A stretch of DNA of 64,000 nucleotides. It comes from Terrimicrobium sacchariphilum (GTDB lineage Bacteria; Verrucomicrobiota; Verrucomicrobiia; Chthoniobacterales; Terrimicrobiaceae). The position numbers and the translations under genes are program-made. Location of the stretch: NCBI RefSeq assembly GCF_001613545.1, contig NZ_BDCO01000002.1, positions 2,914,001-2,978,000 of the forward strand, written 5' to 3'. Each line of letters starts with the position of its first letter. Positions within the stretch are counted from its first letter, which is position 1. Below the pieces are notes generated by a model that saw only the letters and a list, made by a program, of their open reading frames with translations, made no database searches and was not told where the DNA came from. Below are positions 25,198-32,943 of this stretch, one piece after another.

Positions 25198-26184
25198 ATG
25201 AAATTCCGCACCTTTGGCAAGGGCGGCGAGAAGGTCTCGGAAATCGGCCTCGGCTGCTGGCAACTCAGCGGCAACGCCTGGGGCGATCTGGATGAAGCAA
25301 AAGCCCTGGAGATCCTCGCTGCCGCAGCGGATGCCGGGGTGAACTTCCTGGATACCGCCGACGTTTATGGCACGGGACGCAGTGAGGAGCTCATCGGCAA
25401 GTTTCTGAAATCCCGCCCCGGGTCCGATTTCTTCATCGCGACCAAACTCGGCCGCACCTCCGACCTTTATCCCGACAAATACACGGAAGCCGGCGTACGC
25501 GCCGCCCTGGAGGCTTCACTCCAGCGGCTCGGGGTCGAGACGATTTCGCTGGTTCAACTCCACTGCGTCCCAGTGGAAGTCCTACGACAGGGAGACATCT
25601 TTGACTGGCTCCGAAAGTTGCAAGCCGAGGGCAAGATCCGGCACTTTGGAGCAAGTGTGGAAGATACCGCCCAGGCCTCGCTCTGCCTCGCGCAGGACGG
25701 ACTCGCCAGCCTCCAGATCATTTTCAACATCTTCCGGCAGACTCCCGAGACAACGATCCTCCCGGCGGCGAAGGCGAAAGGCATCGCCATCATCGTCCGC
25801 CTGCCACTCGCCAGCGGCCTGCTCTCCGGGAAGTTCACCAAGGACACCCTTTTCGCGGAAAATGATCATCGGAACTTCAACCGCGACGGCCAGGCCTTCA
25901 ATGTGGGCGAGACCTTTGCGGGCATCCCATTCGACAAGGGCGTGGAACTCGCCGACGAGATGAAGCACTTCGTCCCGGAAAGTCTGACGATGGTTCAGAT
26001 GGCGCAGCGCTGGATACTCGACCACGACGAGGTCACCGTCGTGATCCCCGGCGCCCGCACGCCCGCCCAGGCACGCGAAAACGCCTCCGTTTCCCGCCTG
26101 CCAGAGCTTCCGGAGTCGCTGCACGCACGCCTCGCCCGGTACTACAAGACCGAGGTGGAACCCTTCATCCGAGGCACGTACTAA
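25198..26184 (+). CDS. Aldo/keto reductase
   Basis: A 328-residue TIM-barrel oxidoreductase. The AKR catalytic residues are recognisable: Asp and Tyr in FLDTADVYGTGRSEELIG, Lys in FIATKLGRT, and His in LVQLHCVPVE. The NADPH site at the end is VIPGARTPAQARENASVS. The ATG at 25198 is preferred over the one at 25153 because family homology starts at MKFRTFGKGGEKVSEIGLG. The substrate is unknown. It follows the peroxidase by 54 bases and could be in the same stress-related transcript. Confidence 0.9.
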   Translation: MKFRTFGKGGEKVSEIGLGCWQLSGNAWGDLDEAKALEILAAAADAGVNFLDTADVYGTGRSEELIGKFLKSRPGSDFFIATKLGRTSDLYPDKYTEAGVRAALEASLQRLGVETISLVQLHCVPVEVLRQGDIFDWLRKLQAEGKIRHFGASVEDTAQASLCLAQDGLASLQIIFNIFRQTPETTILPAAKAKGIAIIVRLPLASGLLSGKFTKDTLFAENDHRNFNRDGQAFNVGETFAGIPFDKGVELADEMKHFVPESLTMVQMAQRWILDHDEVTVVIPGARTPAQARENASVSRLPELPESLHARLARYYKTEVEPFIRGTY

Positions 26185-26271
26185 AAAGGCACTCGCATTC
26201 CGTCTTATCCGCAAATCACTTAACGAACCGTATTGCGCGGCAGGAAGGCATTTGCCATAAAGCTCGCTCCC

Positions 26272-26724
26272 ATGCGCTTCACCCCTATCGCCATCGCACT
26301 GGCACTCGCAGTTTCCATCATTCCTACCATGGCTCAAAACGCACTCGAAGAAGGCAAGAAGTTCCTCGCCGAAAACGCAAAGAAAGAAGGCGTGGTCACC
26401 ACGTCCAGCGGTCTCCAGTACACTGTGATCAAGGAAGGCACGGGCAAAAAGCCCAAGGCCACCGATACGGTGCTCGTCCACTACCGCGGCACCCTGCTGA
26501 ACGGCAAGGAGTTTGACAGCTCCTACAGCCGCAACGAGCCGATCGAGTTTCCGCTCAATCGCGTAATTCCCGGCTGGACCGAAGGCGTTCAACTCATGAA
26601 GGAAGGCGCCAAGTACAAGTTTTTCATTCCGTCCCAGCTCGCCTACGGCCCCTTTGGCGCCGGTCCGGACATCGGACCCAACGAGACGCTAATCTTTGAA
26701 GTTGAGTTGCTAAAGGTCCGCTAA
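26272..26724 (+). CDS. FKBP-type peptidyl-prolyl isomerase, exported
   Basis: A 150-residue protein with a signal peptide (residues about 1-20, ending PTMAQ) and one FKBP domain: TSSGLQYTVIKEGTG, VLVHYRGTLLNGKEFDSS, VIPGWTEGVQLMKEGAKYKFFIP, LAYG and IGPNETLIFEVELL. The short helical linker (LEEGKKFLAENAKKEGV) is typical of FkpA/MIP-type foldases of the periplasm. Start chosen at 26272 because the signal peptide begins there. Confidence 0.93.
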   Translation: MRFTPIAIALALAVSIIPTMAQNALEEGKKFLAENAKKEGVVTTSSGLQYTVIKEGTGKKPKATDTVLVHYRGTLLNGKEFDSSYSRNEPIEFPLNRVIPGWTEGVQLMKEGAKYKFFIPSQLAYGPFGAGPDIGPNETLIFEVELLKVR

Positions 26725-26747
26725 CCCATCATCAGCCCTCTCTGGCC

Positions 26748-27710
26748 ATGCCTCTCGTCGACAAGCCTCTCGCCGATCTCAAGGAATACTACGGCATCTC
26801 GCCGCGCCCCAGTGACTTCAATGAATACTGGGACGCTGCTCTGACCGAACTCGACGCCACCGATCCCGCGCCGAAGCTGGAGCGCTCGAAGGAGATCGAT
26901 CCTCGCAATGCCGAAGCCTTTGACCTGTGGTTCACGGGCGTAGGCGGAGCGCGGATCTACGCCAAATACCTGCGCCCCAAAAAGCGCGAGGGCAAGCTCC
27001 CGGCCATCCTCCACTTCCACGGGTACACCGGCAATAGTGGCGAGTGGGCCGACAAGCTAAACTACGTCGGCGAGGGATTTGTCGCCGCGGCTCTGGACTG
27101 TCGCGGTCAGGGAGGAAAGAGTGAGGATTCCGGCGCTGTGAAGGGAAACACTCATCACGGCCACATCATTCGCGGTCTCGACGACGCCCCGGAAAAGCTT
27201 CTTTTCCGCAGTATCTTCCTCGATACGGCGCAACTGGCCCGCGTCATCATGAGCTTTGAGGAGGTGGACGCCTCGCGCGTTGCCACCTTCGGCGGGTCCC
27301 AGGGCGGAGCGCTTTCGCTCGTCTGCGCGGCGCTCGAACCCCGCATCAAGAAGTGCGTCTCCGTCTTCCCGTTCCTGTCGGATTACCGTCGCATCTGGGA
27401 AATGGATCTGTACAAGGACGCCTACGCGGAACTCCGTACGTTCTTCCGTCATTTCGATCCGCTCCACGAGCGTGAGGACGAGATTTTCAACAAGCTGGGG
27501 TACATCGACATCAAGAACCTCACGCCGCGCATCAAGGCGGATGTGCTCATGGCGATCACCCTCATGGACACGATTTGCCCGCCCTCGACGCAGTTCGCCG
27601 CGTTCAACAATATCTCGGCGAAGAAAGAATCCATCGTTTATCCCGACTACGGCCACGAAGGGCTGCCTCAGTTCGGGGACAAGGCGTTTGGATTTCTGCG
27701 TGATCTGTAA
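26748..27710 (+). CDS. CE7-family acetyl xylan esterase/cephalosporin-C deacetylase
   Basis: A 320-residue alpha/beta hydrolase. Family marks are LHFHGYTGNSGEW (oxyanion region), LDCRGQGGKSED (the RGQG motif), the nucleophile elbow FGGSQGGALS and the His in YPDYGHEGLP. The Asp of the triad is in LMDTICPPSTQ. Members deacetylate acetylated xylo-oligosaccharides and antibiotics, mostly inside the cell, and no signal peptide is seen here. It lies 23 bases after the FKBP gene and its stop directly precedes the GTG of the next gene. Confidence 0.9.
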   Translation: MPLVDKPLADLKEYYGISPRPSDFNEYWDAALTELDATDPAPKLERSKEIDPRNAEAFDLWFTGVGGARIYAKYLRPKKREGKLPAILHFHGYTGNSGEWADKLNYVGEGFVAAALDCRGQGGKSEDSGAVKGNTHHGHIIRGLDDAPEKLLFRSIFLDTAQLARVIMSFEEVDASRVATFGGSQGGALSLVCAALEPRIKKCVSVFPFLSDYRRIWEMDLYKDAYAELRTFFRHFDPLHEREDEIFNKLGYIDIKNLTPRIKADVLMAITLMDTICPPSTQFAAFNNISAKKESIVYPDYGHEGLPQFGDKAFGFLRDL

Positions 27711-28067
27711 GTGAAAATCCTGAAGGCCTACACCTACTCGGGCTGCGGAACCTGCAAAAAGGCGGTTCGGTTTCTCCGTGATCACGGCGTGGCCTTCGAG
27801 GAAATCCCCATCCGGGAGCATCCGCCCACAGAAAAAGAGCTCAAGGGGGCACTTCAGAGTTACAAAGGAGAAGTCCGGCGGCTTTTCAACACCTCCGGAC
27901 GCGATTACAAAGAGATGGAGCTATCCAAAAAGCTCCCTTCCCTCTCCGAGGCTGAGGCGATAGCTCTGCTGGCTGGCAACGGAAACCTGGTAAAACGTCC
28001 ATTTGTGGTTCTGGATTCCGGCTATCTCGTCGGTTTCAACGAAACAGACTGGGCAAAGATCGCCTGA
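27711..28067 (+). CDS. ArsC/Spx-family thioredoxin-fold protein
   Basis: A 118-residue ArsC-fold protein with a CxxC motif in YSGCGTCKKAVRFLRDHG, a FEEIPIREHPPTEKEL segment and the conserved Arg-Pro of LVKRPFVVLDSGYLVGF. It resembles the YffB/Spx/MgsR branch more than true arsenate reductases, so it may be a thiol-transferase or redox regulator. The start is a GTG placed immediately after the TAA of the esterase gene, which implies co-translation. Confidence 0.88.
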   Translation: MKILKAYTYSGCGTCKKAVRFLRDHGVAFEEIPIREHPPTEKELKGALQSYKGEVRRLFNTSGRDYKEMELSKKLPSLSEAEAIALLAGNGNLVKRPFVVLDSGYLVGFNETDWAKIA

Positions 28068-28146
28068 AGCGGTCGTTTTGAGAGGGGATTGGGCTTGCTT
28101 TGCTGGCCTCCATCTGGAACATTCTGAAAAACGCGGACAATTTTTC

Positions 28147-28923
28147 ATGAAACGTCTCACCGTCATTTTCTCCACCGCACTGGTGACAGTTGCCGCTGTC
28201 TCTCCCCTTTCTGCCCAGCAGCAAGGTCAACAGCAGCAGCAACAAACCCAGGCTCCCGCCCAAACTTCGCTGACGAACAAGCAGCGAGCCGAGCTCGCCA
28301 AGGCTCTGGCCGGAGTCGATGCGACCAATCCGGAAGCGGTGACCAAGGCCGTTCTCGGGGTCATCGCCCAGTACCCCTCGCTCGCACCGCTTTTCACGGG
28401 TGAAGCAATCAAGGCTGTCACGGCAAACCCAGCGCTATCCAGCAACCCAACCGCCGCCGCCAAGGTAGTTTCCGCTGTCGTTTCAGCAGTGGTTTCAACC
28501 TATCCGGCTGCCGCCCAGCCGATCGTGAGTGCTGCGGTTAAAGCCGTACCCGCCACGTTGAAGCCCGCAGTCGTACCGGCAATGGTCGACAAGGCGATCG
28601 CGTCTGTCAGCACGGTCGCAACCAAGGCCGCCATCCTCAACGGTGCAAAGGAAGGTGTCGGAGGGATTCCCTCTCTCATCGCGACCCTCGATAAAGTCGC
28701 TCAGGACAATAACATCAAGATCGACGAGAATAGCGACACCAGCGGCAACACGCGTTACACCATTGCCGATCAACTCGCTGACAGCTATATAAGTGGCGAC
28801 CAAGGCTCCGACACAGGTATCGGCGCGGCTCCCCTCCCGAATTCCTCGGGTGGCGGCAGCGGGTCTAACAGCAATCCGGGAGCCACGGGAAACCAGCCTG
28901 CTCCGTCCTCCGCTGGATCCTAG
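28147..28923 (+). CDS. Secreted low-complexity protein of unknown function
   Basis: A 258-residue protein with a clean signal peptide (MKRLTVIFSTALVTVAA...LSA). A Gln-rich segment follows (residues about 25-37), then a helical Ala/Val/Pro-rich middle (about 40-175) with recurring 'AVVSAVVSTYPAAA' and 'AVKAVPATLKPAVV' type units. The Ser/Gly/Asn-rich tail of about 40 residues looks disordered. No known domain is recognised. Similar Ala/Val helical exported proteins are common in Verrucomicrobiota (inference). A bidirectional terminator follows. Confidence 0.65.
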   Translation: MKRLTVIFSTALVTVAAVSPLSAQQQGQQQQQQTQAPAQTSLTNKQRAELAKALAGVDATNPEAVTKAVLGVIAQYPSLAPLFTGEAIKAVTANPALSSNPTAAAKVVSAVVSAVVSTYPAAAQPIVSAAVKAVPATLKPAVVPAMVDKAIASVSTVATKAAILNGAKEGVGGIPSLIATLDKVAQDNNIKIDENSDTSGNTRYTIADQLADSYISGDQGSDTGIGAAPLPNSSGGGSGSNSNPGATGNQPAPSSAGS

Positions 28924-28952
28924 TCCTGCGGTTTCCGACAGTTTCTTTTTTC

Positions 28953-28981
28953 AAAAGCGCCCTCTTGTGAGGGCGCTTTTT
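28953..28981. terminator. Bidirectional intrinsic terminator
   Basis: AAAAGCGCCCTC (28953-28964), tetraloop TTGT, GAGGGCGCTTTT (28969-28980), plus one more T. The perfect 12-base-pair stem flanked by A and T runs can end both the plus-strand secreted-protein gene (stop 28923) and the minus-strand DnaJ-like gene (stop 28996). Confidence 0.92.
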
Positions 28982-28995
28982 GTTTATCCGTCCAG

Positions 28996-29943
28996 TTATC
29001 GCGAGAGGTCTGCTAGTTGCTTCCAGATCGCCTTTTCCGCATCGGACGGGTTCTTCGGCACGGTGATCGAAGCCACCGCATAGAAGTTCCCACGGGCTCC
29101 TCCTCTGCCCGGCAATCCCTTGCCAGAAAGCCGGAATCTCTGGCCGCTTTGAGTTCCCGGAGGAACATGCAGTCGCGCACGACCCTCCAGGGTAGGCAGT
29201 TCCACATCCGCTCCGAGCACGGCGTCGTAAGCTGGAATCTCAAGTTCGTAAACCAGATCCTCCCCCTGCACCTCGTAGTCCGGATGTTTCTGGAACTTGA
29301 TACGAAGATAAAGATCTCCCGATTCCCCGCCGCCCTGTCCCTCGGAACCTTGTCCTGCCAGCCGAATACGCTGCCCCTCACGGACTCCACGCGGGATTTT
29401 CACGGTATAGGTTTGGATTTTGCCAGTATCGCCGCGGCGGAACGAAATCTGCCGCGTTGAACCATGAAAGGCTTCCTCGAGCGAAACCAGCAGGTCGGCT
29501 TCGACGTCCTGACCTCGCGACGGGCCATCATCGAAATCGTAGCCGCCAGAGAAACCGCGAGAAAACCCGCCGCCTCGCCGACCGCCGAACATCTGCTCGA
29601 AGAAGTCGCTGAATCCCGTACCGCCAAAATGAAACTCCGCACCTCCGGCGTCGCCGCCGCGGCCATACGCCTGCTGCCACGTCTGGCCCTGTGGGGGCGG
29701 CGCGTAGCCGCCCTGCTGCCAGTTGGCGCCTAGTTCATCGTATTTGGCCCGCTTCTCCGGGTCTCCAAGCACTTCGTAAGCTTCGTTGATCTCCTTGAAT
29801 TTCTCCTCCGCCGTCTTCTTGTCCTCGGCGGTATCGGGGTGAAACTTGCGGGCGAGCTTGCGGAAAGCGCTCTTGATCTCGTCCTGGGTGGAGGTCTTGG
29901 AGACCCCCAATGTCTGGTAGTAGTCGCGAAATTGAACCGGCAT
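28996..29943 (-). CDS. DnaJ-family co-chaperone, CbpA-like
   Basis: A 315-residue J-protein. The J domain is at residues about 6-72 with the HPD motif in LARKFHPDTAEDKK. A Gly/Phe-rich segment with aromatic residues follows (about 75-130, GGRRGGGFSRGFSGG). The two-part substrate-binding C-terminal domain includes LVSLEEAFHGSTRQISFRRG and VKIPRGVREGQRIRLAGQG. The cysteine-rich zinc finger of DnaJ is absent, so it is a type B, CbpA-like protein. It works with DnaK in protein folding. It is divergent from serS, with 69 bases between starts. Confidence 0.92.
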   Translation of the reverse strand: MPVQFRDYYQTLGVSKTSTQDEIKSAFRKLARKFHPDTAEDKKTAEEKFKEINEAYEVLGDPEKRAKYDELGANWQQGGYAPPPQGQTWQQAYGRGGDAGGAEFHFGGTGFSDFFEQMFGGRRGGGFSRGFSGGYDFDDGPSRGQDVEADLLVSLEEAFHGSTRQISFRRGDTGKIQTYTVKIPRGVREGQRIRLAGQGSEGQGGGESGDLYLRIKFQKHPDYEVQGEDLVYELEIPAYDAVLGADVELPTLEGRARLHVPPGTQSGQRFRLSGKGLPGRGGARGNFYAVASITVPKNPSDAEKAIWKQLADLSR

Positions 29944-30012
29944 ACTTCTGAAGGAGATTTACACGAAACCGAAGAAGCACCACAGTCAAATGCTCTCCAA
30001 GCCAATTTCTTC

Positions 30013-31281
30013 ATGCTCGATCTCCGCCTGCTCCGCGAACAGCCCCAAGCCGTCAAAGACCGTCTCGCCACCCGAGGGACGTGTTTCTCCGAGCACATCG
30101 ACAAGCTGCTCGCCATCGATGCCGAACGCCGCTCAGCCGAAACCCGGCTCCAGAACCTCCAGGCTGATCGCAATCGCCTGAGCAAGGAGATCGGCAAGCT
30201 CCGCAGCCAGGGACAGGACAGTTCGGCCATCGAGGCCCAGGTCAAGACGCATGCCGCCGAGATGCAAACGCTCGCCCAGCTCTCGACGGAACTCGACAGC
30301 CGCCAGCGGGACCTGCTGCTCGTGTTGCCCAATCTTCCTCAACCGGAAGTGCCGGTGGGTGAGACCGCCGAGCAAAATCCGGTCCTACGCCTCTGGGGCG
30401 AAAAGCCCTCCATCGCCAATCCTCAGGATCATCTGGCCATCGCCGAGCGGCTCAAGTTGATCGATCAGGAACGCGCGACCAAGATCAGTGGCAGCGCGTT
30501 TGTCTGTTATACCGGCGTCGGCGCTCGTCTCGAGCGTGCACTGCTGAACTTCCTGCTCGACCTCCACACCCGCGATCACGGTTATACGGAGATCAGCACT
30601 CCGTACGTCGTGAAACCCGAGGCCCTCGTCGGCACTTCGCAACTCCCGAAATTCGAGGAACAGCTGTATCGCATCGACCGGGACGACCTCTACCTTGCTC
30701 CCACGGCCGAGGTTCCGGTAACCAACCTCCACCGCGAGGAAACCCTGCAGACATCGGTCCTTCCGATCAAGTACACGGCCTATACGCCATGCTTCCGCCG
30801 TGAAGCGGGATCGGCCGGGTTGGGTACGCGCGGGCTGATCCGCATGCATCAGTTTGACAAAGTCGAGCTGGTCAAGATCTGTACGCCAGAGAAGTCGCGC
30901 GAAGAGCTGGAACTCCTGACCGCAGACGCCGAGCGCGTGCTCCAGCTCCTCGGCCTGCATTACCGAGTGATCGAGCTTTGCACGGGAGACATCGGCTTTG
31001 GCTCGGCGAAGACCTACGATATCGAGGTCTGGTCGCCTGGCCAGAATGCATATCTGGAGGTCTCCAGCTGCTCGAATTTCGAGGATTTCCAAGCTCGGCG
31101 CATGAACCTGCGGTTCAAGGGCGACGATGGGAAAAACCGCTTCTGCCATACCCTGAACGGCTCGGGCACTGCCCTCGCCCGACTCTACGTGGCGCTGCTG
31201 GAAAACGGTCTCCAACCCGACGGCTCCGTGCTCCTGCCCGAGCCTCTGCATGACTACTTCGGCGGACAACGCATCTCCTGA
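30013..31281 (+). CDS. serS: Seryl-tRNA synthetase
   Basis: A 422-residue class II aminoacyl-tRNA synthetase. The N-terminal long helical arm (residues about 1-105, LQNLQADRNRLSKEIGKLRSQ) binds tRNA-Ser. The catalytic core has motif 2 (PCFRREAGSAGLGTRGLIR) and motif 3 near the end (LNGSGTALARLYVALLEN), with the Ser-binding TAEVP in YLAPTAEVPVTNL. The open frame extends upstream to 29839 across the dnaJ start, but homology begins at the ATG at 30013 (MLDLRLLREQP). The last 32 bases overlap tilS. Confidence 0.96.
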   Translation: MLDLRLLREQPQAVKDRLATRGTCFSEHIDKLLAIDAERRSAETRLQNLQADRNRLSKEIGKLRSQGQDSSAIEAQVKTHAAEMQTLAQLSTELDSRQRDLLLVLPNLPQPEVPVGETAEQNPVLRLWGEKPSIANPQDHLAIAERLKLIDQERATKISGSAFVCYTGVGARLERALLNFLLDLHTRDHGYTEISTPYVVKPEALVGTSQLPKFEEQLYRIDRDDLYLAPTAEVPVTNLHREETLQTSVLPIKYTAYTPCFRREAGSAGLGTRGLIRMHQFDKVELVKICTPEKSREELELLTADAERVLQLLGLHYRVIELCTGDIGFGSAKTYDIEVWSPGQNAYLEVSSCSNFEDFQARRMNLRFKGDDGKNRFCHTLNGSGTALARLYVALLENGLQPDGSVLLPEPLHDYFGGQRIS

Positions 31282-32230
31282 TTTCCTCCAAGATCTCTCG
31301 GCGGCAGTGGATGCCTACTCCCCCCGCCGCAAGTACCTGATCGGAGTTTCCGGAGGCCGGGATTCCATGGCGCTGCTGCATGGACTCCGAGCGCTGGGAT
31401 TTCGTCATCTCGTCGTCTGTCATCTTGATCACGGCCTCCGAGGAGCGGCCTCCCGCGCTGATGCCCGGCTGGTGGAGAAAGCGGCTAAAAAGCTTGGCTA
31501 TCGTTTTCTCGGCGAGTCCTGTCAGGCGGATCTCGAAGCAAAGAGCCGAGGCTTGTCGCTGGAGGCAGCCGCCCGCCAGATGCGGCACGAGTTTCTCGCC
31601 CGCTGTAGCCGGTCCGAGCAATGCCACGATGTCTTTCTCGCCCACCACGCGGACGACCAGATCGAGACTGTCTTCCTGAATCTCCTGCGGGGTACGGGGA
31701 CAGCAGGCTTGGGCGGAATGCGCTCACAAACGCCATTGAGAGTCGGCAAAGCCGAGTTTATCCTTCACAGACCCATGCTCGGAATCCGTCGCGAATCGAT
31801 CTCCGGCTATATCACGTCGTGCCGCATTCCTTTCCGGGAGGATGCCAGTAATCAAGACACGCGGCATACGCGAAATCGAATCCGGCGGGATGCACTGCCC
31901 CATTTACGAAAACTCTTCAGCGCAAATATCGATGAGGCAATCCTGCGTACTTCGATCATCCTGCAGGACGAGGAGGCGTGGATGCAAACGCTCGTTCCCG
32001 CTCCCGCGGAATCTCTGGCATGTGAGGAACTACGGGCTATGCCAAAGGCGCTCCGCAGACGCCTGATCCTGCGCTGGCTTCGCGAACAGAATGTCCCGGA
32101 ACCGGGCTTCGCGGAAATCGAGCGCGTCCTCGGCCTGCTCGATATCGAGGGACCAGCCAAAGTGAACCTACCCGGCGGGTGGCATGCGCGGCGCCGGAAC
32201 AAAGTCGTCTTTCTCGAAAGGCCCCAATGA
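31250..32230 (+). CDS. tilS: tRNA(Ile)-lysidine synthetase TilS
   Basis: A 326-residue N-type ATP pyrophosphatase that attaches lysine to C34 of tRNA-Ile(CAU), changing both its codon and amino-acid identity. The PP-loop is VSGGRDSMALLHG (about 33-45). Other marks are VVCHLDHGLRG, the ATP-site segment FLAHHADDQIETVFLNLLRG and the downstream RNRIRRDALPHL. The C-terminal part is short compared with long-form TilS. It overlaps the end of serS by 32 bases, making a tRNA-charging and decoding pair, and overlaps the next gene by an ATGA. Confidence 0.94.
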   Translation: MTTSADNASPDFLQDLSAAVDAYSPRRKYLIGVSGGRDSMALLHGLRALGFRHLVVCHLDHGLRGAASRADARLVEKAAKKLGYRFLGESCQADLEAKSRGLSLEAAARQMRHEFLARCSRSEQCHDVFLAHHADDQIETVFLNLLRGTGTAGLGGMRSQTPLRVGKAEFILHRPMLGIRRESISGYITSCRIPFREDASNQDTRHTRNRIRRDALPHLRKLFSANIDEAILRTSIILQDEEAWMQTLVPAPAESLACEELRAMPKALRRRLILRWLREQNVPEPGFAEIERVLGLLDIEGPAKVNLPGGWHARRRNKVVFLERPQ

Positions 32231-32943
32231 ATTTCCGAGACGCTGTCCACAAAGCCACCGCTGGCGCCAAGGCCAATCTTTTACCGGGGTTGCTCCTTCA
32301 GGCTCTGATGCTGGTTTTCTTCTGCCTTTATATCAGTCATGAAGGCACCCGGCACTTCCTGGCCAACATTGCCGATATCAAGCGAGAAGCCGGGTACCGT
32401 TTTGCCTTTGTCTCCTACGTCATCGCCGCGGCTTTTCTTCCGGAGTTGCTTCGCGTCGCGTTCTTTCAAGACGGGCGCGCCACCCGCGCCAACCTCTGGA
32501 GTTTCCTCACCGCCGCACCGTTCTGGGGGTGCATCGGGATGTTGGTTGACTATTTCTATCGCCTGCAAATGGCATGGTTCGGGCCGGGCGACAGCCTCGG
32601 CATAGTCCTGACAAAGATGGTGGTGGATCAGTTTATCTTCAGCCCGTTCCTCTGCCTCCCGCTTACCTTGTCCTATTTCATCTGGCGCGACGCCGGATTC
32701 CGCCTAGCTCCCGCAGCGCGAGAGATTTTCAGCCTCTCATTCATCATCGACCGGGCGATTCCCTCCCAAGTCGCCGGCTGGATGATCTGGATTCCCGGGG
32801 TCTCTCTGGTTTACTTCGTTCACTCCGAGCTGCAAATCCCCGTTGCCGCGCTTATCCAGACCTTCTGGGTGCTTGTATTGACATTTACCTCACGCCGCAC
32901 CCAGTCGCGTCCCACCTCAACGCGATCACCGCTTCGGAGCTGA
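32227..32943 (+). CDS. Mpv17/PMP22-like membrane protein
   Basis: A 238-residue protein with about five hydrophobic segments. The stretch DYFYRLQMAW followed by LTKMVVDQFIFSPFLCLPLT resembles the Mpv17/PMP22 signature (Y-R-x-L ... K-x-x-x-DQ-x-x-F-x-P), and the C-terminal WMIWIPGVSLVYF ... FWVLVLTFTS resembles the W-x-x-W-P and closing helix of that family. These proteins are best known from mitochondria and peroxisomes as small-molecule channels, and bacterial copies are uncommon. The assignment is by pattern. It overlaps the tilS stop by 4 bases, and its tail overlaps the antiporter gene by 18 bases. Confidence 0.55.
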   Translation: MNFRDAVHKATAGAKANLLPGLLLQALMLVFFCLYISHEGTRHFLANIADIKREAGYRFAFVSYVIAAAFLPELLRVAFFQDGRATRANLWSFLTAAPFWGCIGMLVDYFYRLQMAWFGPGDSLGIVLTKMVVDQFIFSPFLCLPLTLSYFIWRDAGFRLAPAAREIFSLSFIIDRAIPSQVAGWMIWIPGVSLVYFVHSELQIPVAALIQTFWVLVLTFTSRRTQSRPTSTRSPLRS

